NCBI GenBank assembly: GCA_025602915.1
Contig: JAHLJZ010000008.1
Coordinates: 1 to 64,000 of the forward strand
DNA from: Paraphysoderma sedebokerense
Taxonomy: Eukaryota; Blastocladiomycota; Physodermatomycetes; Physodermatales; Physodermataceae
Reading direction: 5' to 3'
Length of the DNA: 64,000 nt
Part shown: positions 11,249 to 23,097 of the stretch, one piece after another
Layout of the letters: each line of letters begins with the position of its first letter
How positions within the stretch are numbered: the stretch's first letter is position 1
Notes under the pieces: model-generated
Seen by the model: the letters and a program-made list of their open reading frames with translations, nothing else
The model's database searches: none
Told to the model about the DNA's origin: nothing
Made by a program: the position numbers and the translations under genes

Positions 11249-13127
11249 TCAAATCAAATTTAAACAGTGGTTTGCTCTTTCTTTGCAGACGAAATTCTTC
11301 GCAAATCGCAACAATCTCGGATAAGCATTTTGATACTAGCCGTTCAATATCGTTACTTATCAACGATTCAAGCGCCATACATTCGAAATAGCCAGAAAAC
11401 TCATACCATCATTTGAACCACTTCTTCTTTAGCTGGTTCTAAAATATCAGCGGAAAGCTGTCCCCCTCTTTGCCATGCGCGAACAATCGCTTGTCGAGTT
11501 TTGGAAGTAATATTCAACTCGTTGGGTGCCCCATTGACGATAAAATTTCTAATAATGCTTTGAATTTGCTGTTGTGTTCCATCGGCGTCAAGGATAGTAT
11601 GCGTTTGTCTGCTCATGACGCTGGGAACGAGGACATCAAATTCTTCCAGAAACAGGGCATTTTCTGTTGACGAGAGGAAAATTTCCATTATTTGGACGTT
11701 AAATATATTACTAAGTCCATATTAAAGGAATGAATCACCCACCAATAGCGAAATTCTCAACTAATATTTTTTTCAGTTCCGCAAAAAGGAATGAATCATT
11801 AAGAACACGACCAAACGATTCCACGGAGTTATTTAATAAAGCTTTCTGATCCCCCGAACCACTCTTTAACAACGCATATAATGCTGGCGCAGTAACAGTA
11901 ACTGTGTGGAGGACGGTAATAAGCATGGCTAACCAAATACTTTGCCCGAATGTAAAGATTGCGGCAACAGGTCGCACGAAGTAGGTTAGAAGGTATAATA
12001 TGAAAAACGGAAAAAACAAGAAGAAAGAAGTCATTTGTTCTACTCGCAAATACAAAGAATCTTTGACCTGTGCAACTTGCTTAGCTGTGCTTACGATTCA
12101 ATCAGGTGATAGGAAAGAACGAACATTTCTAAGAAGATAGGCAAAGGCTGGTACCACTGACAAAAATAGGACAATCAAAATATATAGTGGCTGCAATAAT
12201 GAGATATCAAAGTCAGTTAAAACTTCCATTACTGTATTCACAACTTACTTACCAGCCATTCTAACCCACCGGCATTAAATGTTGGAGTCAATGCTTTGTT
12301 AGAATATCCTCCACTGTATCCAAGTACAATTAAAACAAGGAAGAACTCAGCAATCCCTAGGCAAATGAAGAATTTCAACAGTGCGGAAAATCCAATTCCT
12401 TTTATAACACCAACTTTGTTTGTCAGTAATGCTACAGTTTCTTGTCTATCCTGAAACGTAGAAGGTGGTTGTCCAAAGTTGATGAGTTTCTTTTGTAAGT
12501 TGAATGCGAATTTCTCGGCTGGACTCTGTCAGTTGTTTTATTGACCTTCATTAGCTTAGGTTAATCGGTCACTGAACTGTTTATATGCTTACCAGACATA
12601 ACATTCGTAACATATCTTCTTCAGTTTTAACACCAGACTTTTTATTGATCATGCTAGCAATTTTTGCACTGTAGTATTCGTTCACCAAAATGATAGTTCG
12701 CGCACAATAAGAGAATAACCAATTTATGACGCTCTAGATTTAGATTTGCTCACTGTGTTAACTGGCGTTTCATTTTATATCTATCAGCATATAATTACTT
12801 ACAAAATAACTTGAGAGAACAGCTATAATCCATGGAAAAGAACCGCTGATTGTGGGCCACCTGAGAGTGTGAACGCAGAATTAGCGGCAGCCGCTATGGA
12901 AACTGCTAGGAAAATAAATGTACGCACGCATTCGCCCTAGCCAACCAAGCATTCCCGCATATCAAGGAAAACCAAACTTGAAATAATGAGGCCGAAACAT
13001 TTCGTTTTCGGATAAAGTCGTTCTTTCGCAGAACATAAAACAAAATTGTGGTGACAATGATATATATGTTCCACAACACAGTTATAGTAACATAGACAGC
13101 AACGTCGGGGGGTGTTTTTGATTCCAT
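11249..13127 (-). CDS. 7TM-RGS receptor, gene C (subtype I)
   Basis: Start at 13127 (MESKTPPDVAVYV); stop at 11249-11251. The layout matches B: TM1/TM2 with KNDFIRKRN, TM3, a long cytosolic loop ending in NLQKKLINFGQPP (12470s), TM4 with GYSGGYSNKAL, TM5, TM6-TM7 (FFLFFPFFILYLLTYFVRP; HTVTVTAPALYALL) and the RGS domain: VESFGRVLNDSFLFAEL, ENALFLEEFDVLVP, GAPNELNITSKTRQ. The last exon gives YQNAYPRLLRF and then a tail (AKNFVCKERANHCLNLI) unlike the other copies. Splice sites sit at the same codons as in B and D. The C-tail divergence may change localisation or coupling; that is inference. Confidence 0.88.
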
Positions 13128-13266
13128 GGAGTATCAATAATTGTAGTTTAAGGTAACGAAAGATAAGAAAACTGGTTGACACGTTATAAATGGGTGAACA
13201 AAAAGCGAACTAACTGCCAATTGTTGCTATGAAATATCAATGCTCAAAGATCTCGTCACAATTCAC

Positions 13267-14623
13267 ATTATACCAGGACCCCCGAATGCTATGGCAAGCC
13301 TACTTACCGACTCTGTATAATCACATGCGATACGCCGCTTCTTCTTCCTTACGGCGACGGATACTGAAAATGTATTTTTCTCGGAACTTATCAACTTGAT
13401 CCGTATATTGAAAAAAATGAGAAAATCTCTCCAAATATGTAGAACTATAAATATCGATTTTTTTCACTTCCAAGTTCCAGCAGATCTAATGCTTTCGTTA
13501 GATTACAACAAATTCACCAGCGGTTCAGAGTCCGTCCAGACTGCCTGTACGCGTAAAACCCTTTAACAGGCAAAATCTGCCGACACTTGCATGGGGATTT
13601 GAATAAGCTTGAAATCGTGACAATGCGAAGGGAACATGATAGCGAGGGCCAAAGTCGGCATGAAAGACGAAAAAGAGGATTCTGCGATCCAAACCATACT
13701 TCTGTTTCGAATGAAAATGGGATCAAGGCGTCTGAGGCTAGCAAGCTGGTTGCAATTATGCAGAGGGAAGATCGAAAGATTGCAGCTACGGTGAACCGTC
13801 TGCACCGCTGGAACATTCTTACACCCATTCCATTGGAGATTATCAACCGAAATACGACAACCATTGCTGACATAACTGCGTTCGGCAATGCAACCAAAGC
13901 TGGCGAGATTTGTGAAAGTAATCCGTTGGAAAATGGAAAATTTGTTTTGTGTGTGACTAACAAAGTATGTCATATGCGTGGATCTTCTATTTCCTCAGTA
14001 AAACAGGGAATTAACTCAGTTTTAGCGTCTTTACTTGGGCAAAATATTGGGCTTGTTTGTTTATAAAAACGGAAAGCATTGTTGGGTCAGGAATAACCCA
14101 TGCCGAAAAAACATTTCTTATGTATCGCTTCAGATTTATTATTACTCCCTCGATTCCATTACGGCCTCTCCATCTCTTCTATATCCAAACGAACGAACTT
14201 TTGCTCATATACCTGGTTATAGATTACTATATCTATTTCCAAAGTCTGACTCAGAAAGCATATGCGACATGCCGTCCGGTGAAATTAGTTTGCCGAGCAT
14301 TGTCAGAAGAATTATCATACCAACATTCGCAAAGGATCAGGTGTTGGAGTATTATGAGGCTCAATTCAAGAGAAAGAAAAAGGATACCAATTCAAACGGT
14401 GATAGTTAGGGTTTCTAGTGTGAATATGGTCACCATCAATGCTCATAAATGTCATAATATTTATCCACGATCTTTCTTACTTGCATGTATAATATTTTTT
14501 GACAATTTTGAACCTATAATCCTGCGAAGTATAATTGCCCCCCGGAAGCCTGTATAAACAACCCGAAATTCTCGATTTTTAAGTAAGTAGGCTTGCCATA
14601 GCATTCGGGGGTCCTATTATACC
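13267..14623. mobile_element. 1,341-bp terminal-inverted-repeat element with 8-bp target duplication
   Basis: The element proper is 13275-14615. It has perfect 33-bp inverted repeats at 13275-13307 and 14583-14615, beginning AGGACCCCCGAATG. The flanking octamers ATTATACC (13267-13274 and 14616-14623) are identical, as expected of a target-site duplication. The paralogous flank of gene B lacks the insert. An 8-bp duplication fits hAT, MULE, P or Merlin-type elements, but the termini do not match a hallmark I can name, and no DDE/RNase H transposase was recognised inside. It is probably a non-autonomous or undescribed cut-and-paste DNA transposon. Perfect termini and target duplication suggest a young insertion. 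Confidence 0.9.
13489..14066 (+). CDS. Unrecognised gene inside the TIR element
   Basis: A TATAAATA box (13446-13453) precedes an ATG at 13489. Exon 1 (13489-13522) and exon 2 (13570-14066) join across a 47-nt GT-AG intron to a 176-residue frame. The protein is basic and hydrophilic, with REHDSEGQSRHERRKR and a helix-like segment KLVAIMQREDRKIAATVNRL. I do not recognise a domain, and there is no visible transposase signature. A second frame (14035-14409, ending in FKRKKKDTNSNGDS) overlaps its end and could be a further exon or another gene. The first exon and the splice site are inferred. It could be element-encoded or a captured host gene. Confidence 0.4.
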
Positions 14624-14940
14624 CTATGCTTCTCGGCCAGTGAACAACAGATTCAATGCGAATGACAGATATATTGATCCTGATAATGGCCCCTGTCGAG
14701 CCCGGCGTCGGCCTGGAACAAAAATTGATGGCGAGAAGGAGAGAACGCAGTGAGGCCAACCTAAGTTGTAACGCGTGAAGAAGCTCGGGGGACTAGATTC
14801 CATATCTGCCGACGAGCGAAGTTTCTCATTTACACATACGAATGCAAAATATGTCATTGGAAATCTCGATCAAAGAATTCTCTGAAACTAGACCAAAGGA
14901 AGCATACCAATCAAGACAATCAAAAGAGAAAAATTCAAAA

Positions 14941-15012
14941 AGGGCCCTCCCGGGATCGAACCGGGGACCTATTGATCTGCAGTCAATTGCTCTACCACTG
15001 AGCTAAGAACCC
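14941..15012 (-). tRNA. tRNA-Cys (GCA), left copy
   Basis: A 72-nt cloverleaf reads on the minus strand: acceptor GGGTTCT/AGGGCCC (two G-U pairs), D arm GCTC-AGTGGTA-GAGC, anticodon arm ATTGA-CTGCAGA-TCAAT with anticodon GCA, T arm CCCGG-TTCGATC-CCGGG, discriminator T. A TTTTT run follows directly as a Pol III terminator. All stems pair. A nearly identical copy lies on the plus strand at 24707-24778. Confidence 0.96.
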
Positions 15013-15658
15013 TGTTGTTTCGCTTAACTTGTAAAACAATATATCTTTGCAATAACTACTGTTACTCTTGTAAACTGGTACTACAATTATCTAAATTGAC
15101 CCATCTCTAAATCATCTGTTGGAACCATAAAACTATCAAATGTTATTGGTTGTTCATAATCACCATATCCATATTGCCAACCATTGGTATCCTATAGCTT
15201 TAAAAGTAATAGCAGAATCTATTAATTCATCCATTAAATGATAATGAAGATCCCCACGCCAATATGCCACACGTTATTTCGCCAAGTCAACCAAAATCTT
15301 TTCATTCTAAATAACATGTAATGCTGGCCCCTGACCTCACCCTCTCACAGATATCATTGCAGATTGTAATTGAGGCAGCTTTCTTTTATCGAGCTTCTGG
15401 ACAGGTTGATGAATCTGGGCAACGACAAGTAGTAGATTTAAGAATTTGTATAGTGTGCTAAAAATATCGATATGGAAGATGTGCAAAGACAGAACGAAAA
15501 ATTATGATCAATCGCACAAGCCATAGCTCTGTTACAGGACGCTCCATGAAAAATTACAGTACCATACAATCGTACTGCGTACAATAACGGGCATTTATTG
15601 CAATTTGGTCTCACTTGCTAGAACAATTCTCCTGCAACGGGTTAATTATTTAGCTACT
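15013..15658. other. Intergenic region
   Basis: About 645 bp between tRNA-Cys and the 3' end of CLPTM1. I see no gene, RNA or repeat in it. It shows no obvious similarity to the flank of the right tRNA-Cys copy. Confidence 0.4.
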
Positions 15659-18540
15659 CTACTTGTCTTTCTTTGATTCAACGGTATCTTCAATCTCGTC
15701 GCTGACAGGTCCCTTGGCATCCTTGATGTCTGTGTTGGTAGAACTTTCGGATGATGGCTTATCAGCTTCAGTTTTGGTGTCGTTTTCTCCTCGTTGACCT
15801 GTATGGAGGAAAGTAAATATGATTATGAAAATTGCCGAAGAGCGGAAAAGAAAGCAGACAACAGAAGAAATAATATAATCCAAAAGAGGCATACCAAATT
15901 CGTTCATTCGAGTCTTATCAACAGGATATTTCCATCTTTGGTACATATAAATCACAAAGATAACGTCATCACGGAAAGCGGCTAAGCGATGTAAGGTCGG
16001 CATGGAAACGATGAATGCGAATAAATCATCAACGATGGTGTTGAGAAACTTATACGTGAGAACTCGACCGTTCTAACAAATCAATGGTTATTGGCGGTTA
16101 TGGTAACGTTATAAAGAACTTAGGATTGAATTTAAATCTGCACATACCATGTGAGCTGAGTATCGTAGAATGTATTTCCAAACATTGCATGAAATCGGAC
16201 AAAGATTTAACAGGTTAGTTAAAGCGACTTAAACGTGTATAAGAAATGAGTTCGATTCCTTCTGAACTTACCGACGGATTTCAATTCTAGATAAGTGAAA
16301 TCAAGATGTCAATACCCATTTCCGGTAATTCGATAATGAAAAATATCCAAACTTACTGTAATTGATAAACAACTGAGGTGTTTGCATAATAAATCCAAAT
16401 GTGTAGACAAACTATAAGTTAGAGAACATTTCGGTGTTAATATTGGGAACCTTCTTAACCAAAGACATCTCAGTCGGTATATAAGAGGAATGGAAAAACG
16501 AACCCCGACTAGAGTATTCAAAACAAAGGAATACCATGACTTGTGTTTATCATAGATAAGAGAATATACTGCGTAACCAATGACAGCTGGGTACAATACC
16601 CAACTTAAGTATCTAAATGCAATCTAAAATCCATAATAATCAGATACAGTCAACTCTTGGTTCATTCCGAACAGCTGCAAGAACAATAAGGATAGAAGGA
16701 TAAAGAAAATAACATACATCATCATATTCTTTCGTCTTACTTTTCGTATAGCTAACTTTGTTTTCCAGCTTGAACTTTGGGATCGGTCCATTCCAAGTTA
16801 TGTTCACATTAACTGCCTTCTTGGCTTTCCAGATTTCAATAAGCAATCCTATACCCGATGACACCAATATCATGTACGAGGTATCACGTTGGTTATCAAA
16901 CAGGTAAAGGAAAATAACAATCTGGAAGAAAACATTGAGGAGGATAGAGCGGACAGATATGCCATGGACATCTTCCTTGTTGCGCCAGAATTGGATATCT
17001 TAAAAAGAAACAGTTGGGATTCGGTTGTCAGTACGGGAAAAATTAAGGGAATTGATGATGTCGAGTGATAATTTGCCGTATATATACCATTTTTGAATGC
17101 AAGAAAATCAAACACGCTATGTAATAGCGAAACAAACATCGTCAGCCCAAGGAAATACGGATTGGTTTCCACAAACATTCTCTGTATCACATATGATGAT
17201 TAGGATCAACTCATAATTAGTGATTCGAATGACACATAATATATGAACCTTGATTTCATCAATTTCAGAACTGCTAGCTCCAAAGCTACTCTTCTGCATG
17301 TTAAAACTTTCAGACATGGTGGTGTATAATTGATACTTCCACATTGTAAGCGGATAGTAAGACAAGTATAATGGTACAGTTTCTACGGTTTCGTTAATGA
17401 GCGTAAATTTTCGTTCAAGAAGCCAGAATTCATTTATGTAGAGAATAGGAAAATAATATCCGTGTGTAGCATCGGGTGTAGATGGTGTCTGAAGTTGCAT
17501 ATCTGCAGACAGAAATGGGAGTTAAAAGAGGAATTCGCCGATTGAGATGTGAGGAATCAACTGTAGTCATACGTGATGTGACGTGTGGAGGAAGTTGCCG
17601 TGGATCTATGGTGGATTTATCTGCTACCAAGTTCAAAGTTAAGTTTCCAGTCCAATAGGAAATAATTGCTGGAGGCCCATCAATATTAGGTGCATCCATT
17701 CGCTATAGTTCCAAAAGCACAATCATGAATTGTTGAGTAAATTGCCAATGATCAAAGTCGAAGAAGGACACCCACCTGCTGAACATGGTCTCCATCAGCG
17801 CTATCAAGTAAATTCTTTGTTTGAACTTCCTTCTTTTGCTGAAGGTACTTATTAAGTTCTGAGATGACAATCGAAAACGAAAATGAATGTAAGCGTCCCA
17901 TTAATTCACAAAATCAAGTCTCAGACAAACGAGGGAGAACGCAACATACGATACTTCTTATAAATAGTGGCTTGAAATGAATAACTACTGTCCACCGGAT
18001 TAGGGCTCCTTCCATTTTTGGTCACATAAATGTGAGCCCAGATAGATCCATTTCGTTTTGCACTTTCAGGGACAGCAAGGTCAAGTCGTTTTTCCCTAAA
18101 GGTTTCCAGATCTCCGTATATCATTGACTTCTCTGTCCATATTAGTGTGGATGGGTCATTGAATTTTGTGAATGAGGGAGAATCATTGATATAGAGGTAT
18201 AAATCTATTGATGAGTCCAGTGGCCACCAGTTGATGTACTTGGAAAGTGTTGGTTTATCTTTTGCGGATTTTGAGGTGATGTTGGCCGCTGGCTGGCCTG
18301 CGAAAATATTTGAATAAATAGAAAACGGTCAGAAGTTTTCTGTTAACTGAGTTCTCTTTTTACCACTACCGAGTCCAACAATGGATGATGTGGACAAATC
18401 ATTACTTTACCTCCCAAAAACGAATTAATGAGATAGTAAATCAGCATGAACCGGCCGATAGTGGCCACTGTCTGACCAAATCCTCCTTGTTGCTGAGGCT
18501 GTTGTGTCTGTGATCCTGTCGCTGGTGCTGCTGTCGACAT
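15659..18540 (-). CDS. CLPTM1: CLPTM1-family multi-pass membrane protein
   Basis: Start at 18540 (MSTAAPATGSQ, Gln-rich, then a first membrane segment RFMLIYYLINSFLG); stop at 15659-15661. About ten exons give a long lumenal domain (WWPLDSSIDLYLYIND, SIWAHIYVTKNG, YYFPILYINEFWLL) and then the CLPTM1 membrane core: FLGLTMFVSLLHSVFDFLAF, DIQFWRNKEDVHGISVRS, FGFIMQTPQLFINY and FRDDVIFVIYMYQRWKYPVD. The C-terminal tail is acidic/polar and ends in KKDK, which could act as an ER-retrieval motif. Family knowledge: CLPTM1 proteins are ER/Golgi membrane proteins linked to receptor trafficking; CLPTM1L has been reported as a lipid scramblase. The order and motifs make the assignment secure; individual exon ends are approximate. 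Confidence 0.94.
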
Positions 18541-18818
18541 CTTTGTTTGTTGAAATACGACAGATATGAATCATAAACCTCAGTGGCAAATTACGAGAGT
18601 ACGGATCCGTGATTTATCACGAGTTCCCAGCTTTTGGTCAAAAATAACCACAATGTGGTAAGGCAGATTTCCTTTTTTTTTATATACCAATGCGGGGCAA
18701 CGACGGATATCATTATATAGTAATGTATATTTAAATGTTTGTTTTGTACAATTTAAACGACCAGGCGAACTTCCATACTTTCAACCGAAGTCGTCTCTAG
18801 AACGACAGATATCAGCCA

Positions 18819-20167
18819 TTAGCATACACCAAGACTTTCAAGCTCTGAGATTAAATCCTGGAGGGGGGCCTGCTCTTTCTTATCCAACAAATCAAATTCC
18901 TTCGCGAAACAGATAAACTGTGCAAACAAAGTATTTAAATGTGCTTCTTCACTCAAATTCAGTATTTTATCGTAGTGATGGTGGTATATGTGTGCGAATA
19001 TGCGAAACAAATGTTTGAATATCTGCTTCACTGTTGCGAGATGTTCTTTGGGAAACGGTACCCCTTGAAATTAAAATGTGAGTTGAGCAGGAGCGAACCC
19101 GTGGAGAGATATTATGATAAAGGTTAAACCTGATTTAGTGGGAAACACAGTCTCGTCATCCAACAGATTCTGTATCCATGTCGCTGTTAAATCGATATAC
19201 TGAGGAGCCGAAACCTTGACATTTCGATTCTTATTATCTGTCCAAGTATATTCGACTCTATATAACACATAATGAACAAAGGGGGAGTTGTGAATTGTCC
19301 GAACAACATTGCGCATTGCCGAGTCAAATGCTAACATCTAGTAAACGCTGCCAATGGTAAAATGGGTCTGATTGCAAGAAAAACCTACCCTGAACCGGCT
19401 GTCATGACAGGGAAATCTTTCGGTGTACAAAAATCTGCTATCGTTCCGTAAAACAAATTGATATAATTAAAGAAATCGAATACTAAAAACGAAATGAATT
19501 CAGTATGCCAGATTAGGGAGAAAACGATTGATAAAAGTCGCTCATAAAATAACCATGTTCATGAAATGGGCAGGTAGAAACGTGAAATCATCAAAACACA
19601 TATGAATACAACATCAACTGCGTAAATTATTATCAATAGAACCATAAAAAGGACAATTTAATCCTTCGCTCTCATCGTAGCAGTGTACCAGCAATCTTTC
19701 AGCACCACCGCGAGGGTCAAAGCAGCCGGGGAAATAAAACAACAACGCATACCATGAGCAGCTAACCATTCATCTTTATCCACATGTCTTGGTAGTTCAA
19801 CTATAGGTTTAAAACTGCCTTTGACTAGTGTCGAATTCACATAAGGTTTCGTGAGAAATAAAGGAGTCGGAGAGTTGGAGTTTGGTTTTTTGGATTTTAT
19901 TTTTGAACTGTGTGTTAATTAAAGTCGCGGACGGAATTGAATTCATGGATAGGTGAATGCAGAGGTAATTGATGATGAGATAGGATAGAAGAAGATTAAT
20001 TAAATTACATGGAAGGGGTATTAAGTATACATCATAATAGATGCAAAATATGAAAGACAAAAGATACAAATACACGAAGCGGAAGACCGAGGTGGAGGCA
20101 GGAGCTGGATGGCATTGCAAAGAACGAATACAATAAGAGTAAGTTACCGTATATTGAAGAAACTCAT
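18819..20167 (-). CDS. MOB-family kinase activator
   Basis: Five exons (20148-20167, 19753-19907, 19389-19482, 19130-19257, 18819-19063) join in frame to 213 residues. Diagnostic stretches are LPRHVDKDEWLAAH, FFNYINLFYGTIADFC, VEYTW, SAPQYIDLTATWIQNLLDDE, FRIFAHIYHHHYD, EEAHLNTLFAQF and APLQDLISELESLG. MOB proteins bind and activate NDR/LATS kinases in the mitotic exit and Hippo-like pathways. The zinc-site histidines (HIYHHH) and first cysteine (DFC) are present, but the second cysteine (CPVM in MOB1) is Phe (FPVM). The first exon (MSFFNIR) is short and inferred from phase agreement and splice sites. It could be MOB1 or a diverged MOB2-like member. Confidence 0.88.
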
Positions 20168-20361
20168 CTGGGTATATCTTTAAATATGGATACTGTGTAT
20201 AAAGGCGGAGATGGATAACAAATATCGAACGATAATGAAAATTGTTGCGGAACGAGATGACATTCCTCCTTGGGCACCCGGACTGCGAAAACGCGGATTC
20301 CCGGTTGCGCCGTTTTACATTCAAGGCAAATTACAGTTTTTTTTATTCATATCAAGAATTG

Positions 20362-22610
20362 TCAGACTGTCTTCTTTTTCAAAACACAGTACTCTCCCCA
20401 TTCCTTTCGACCGTATCTGCCTAAACGCTTTCTCAATATTTCCGGAATCCATATCACTCGTCCAAGAACACCGGAATTTTGACTATCCAAAAACCGTTGA
20501 CAATACAATCTCACAAAGTTTGATTCATCAAATAAATCACTCTGCTGAGCTCTTAGCGGAAAACTTGAATCAATGAAATAGTCGCATGTACTGGGATCAA
20601 CCTAGATGACAAGCAATCAGTCAGGAAGTAGAAGTAATTATTCATGCGCAAATCAAACTCACATATCGATCCATCTCCTCCTTATTCTCATCATTCATTC
20701 CATCTGGTACTTTCCGAATCCCTTCAAAATCCACTTTCCACAGCAAAAGGTTGGCCTGTAAATTTGAGCTCTCGTGAAAGTACTTCGGCAGGATTCCACG
20801 GAAACCACTTCTTACAAACTTCAATCTCGTATCCGGTTTATCCGGCAGAAAAAAAGAACTGGGAAACCGGTACCATTCTTTTCCGACACATACGTTGACT
20901 TGTGATAGAGAATGGTTGCTACGTATTATGTCTTGATGAAGTTTAGAGTAGACGCCGAACGGTGCGGAATACGACGATGTAACAGCGACTATTCGGGAAA
21001 CAGACAGGCCAACCGTTACAAGAAGGATGATAGGCACCATTCGAAGAGGACTTAGACCAGAAGTACTCTGGGTGGTTATATCGGCCGACTTTGGGATAGA
21101 CTTTGATGACTTTTTCACCACTGCATCCAGAATCGCGCTGATAGAATAAAGGGTTGTCGCGGCGGTAAAGATAATGAGGGGGTATATCGGGTACAGAAAT
21201 CGCTCTTCTTTATGAGGCTGTAAAGTAAAAATGACAATCCAAAGATATACAGGGGCGAAAACGCTGAGTGGAACATTCATTGTCGATTTTTGTATGGACC
21301 TTCCGAGAGGCTAGATATTGGTCAGCTCTAGACGAAAACGACATGTGCAAATAAGGAACATACAATTAATAAAACCCCGGCAAGACACAACAGCCATACT
21401 GGACCGAAATTCAAAAACCCATTGTAAAAGTAAAAGTGCCATGCGTCAGTCCCGTACAGATCGGGCCCTTTGCCACTAAACACATTGTACAAGACGATAT
21501 TCATCGGAACAAAAACCAAGTTTCCATAAAAAATGTAATCGATAAGGATTATTGGTACCTATTTCATTGAAGTCAGTCGGACTAATTATTCAATGAACTT
21601 GTTGGCGAGCCGAACTTACACTCCAGAATGCAGTCGACAGAAGTCCATTTGCGAAAAGTTCTTTCAGTGACGATTGCTTTCGGAATATTTTGTATATAGC
21701 CGCGACAATCAGTGGCAGCACTATAACCCCTGCAAAGGGCCATCCAAAAATCACAGCTCCAGCGAAAAATAACAGACACTGCAAACTCGAAAAATTGGTG
21801 TTCGCGTCGTCCAATAACGCAGCATACCCCAACATTACCATATACATAGCAAACGTGGACGGAAGATAAGCTGAACAACGTCGTTAAGATCTTTTGTCGA
21901 ATTTTTAACAATGATGCATGAAAAGACGTACAGATTGACGCATGAAACATCCCGGGGCTGAATATTAGAAAGAGCAAGACGTATCGACCAATGTAGGGAT
22001 TCACATTCGATACAACAGATCGATAAAATGTGGCCTCGCAATACGCTGATAAACCAGCGAAACACATTCGTATCAGATAGAATAACTGAACCTAAACCAG
22101 ACACAGATTTAGTCACGAAAACTTGACCAACATAACCCTCCGACCGTAAAGACAGCTTTCATAATGACCAAATTCGCGACGACAACAGTCTTAAACACCT
22201 AAGAGATAAAGACAGAATAGTCAATTCACCTTTCCATTTCCTTCAGCTATTCCATTGAGCCATAATACGAATTTCCCCGCTGTTGCTATCAAACCATGGA
22301 GGACGATGTAGCTCCAACTTCTGATACTGAAAGCAGGACTGTACTCCCACGTTTGAAATCCCTTTCCGAAAACAAGGTAATGCAAGGGTTCATAGTAATT
22401 GTAAACTTCGTCGCAATCTGAAATGGGGGTGAGGACAGTGGATAGGATTCGTGCGATAAGAATGAATTTGATGGCGAGAGAGAAGGAAGGAGTGTACGGC
22501 TGAGAGGGGCGTGAATTGGACGAATCTAAATGTGATTCTTGGGCAGCATCGATGGAATTAGCGGAAGCCTTTGGAATTGGATTCCGTCGTCGAATTTCGG
22601 AGTTTGTCAT
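20362..22610 (-). CDS. ALG9: ALG9-type dolichol-linked alpha-1,2-mannosyltransferase (GT22)
   Basis: Start at 22610 (MTNSEIRRRNPIPK); stop at 20362-20364. Exon 1 carries the GT22 signature SDCDEVYNYYEPLHYL and QTWEYSPAFSIRSW. Later exons carry LSAYCEATFYRSV, SAYLPSTFAMYMVMLG, FGWPFAGVIVLPL, NIVLYNVFSGKGPDLYGTDA and the family block QPHKEERFLYPIYPLI. The C-terminal lumenal part follows (SSFFLPDKP, GVLGRVIWIPEILRKRLG). The enzyme adds the seventh and ninth mannoses to the lipid-linked N-glycan precursor in the ER lumen. The catalytic acidic pair near the N-terminus (DCDE) is intact. The plus-strand frame at 20211-20576 is the antisense of its last exon. Confidence 0.95.
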
Positions 22611-23097
22611 GGAACGAATTTGTGCGAGTCGATGTAGTATCGAAATACGAATTTAAGGAACGGCCGGCCCGTGTTCAATATCTATTAAACATATTACTCG
22701 TGATATCTTTCATGAATACAACAACGCAAAAAAATATGTAAACCATTTCAGTGTTATCGCATTATGAGCTGATGAAGATGAAACTCTTCCCCTGTATGAC
22801 TTTACGCAATCGTGAGTTACCTTACGTTATTACTGGGGTCTTCTTTGGGCCCTGAAATAAGATATTATGTGCTCTAATGATGAATCAGAGGAAATGGAAT
22901 CAAGGGATGGACAATGAGAGTTCACGAATATATGAACGTTCAACATAGCCTCCATCCATTTGTAAACTACAACCCTACATTCCAATTACATTCCAAGCGC
23001 GATGCTGCAAATCTGCTGCTTTGATAAGACCAAGTTCTTACGCTTATCACCAATTTCGAGCTATATTCAAAGACGCATTGGCATACTAATCAGGAAG
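22611..23097. other. Divergent promoter region of ALG9 and the SDR gene
   Basis: About 490 bp between the start codons of ALG9 (minus) and the SDR gene (plus). No coding or RNA feature is supported. Confidence 0.45.

Noticed and set aside
16240-16270. TTCGATTCC motif resembling a tRNA T loop
   Set aside because: No acceptor, D or anticodon stem around it; it lies in a CLPTM1 intron/exon border.
20211-20576. Plus-strand 121-codon frame
   Set aside because: It is mostly antisense to the last exon of ALG9, which has a clear protein match.
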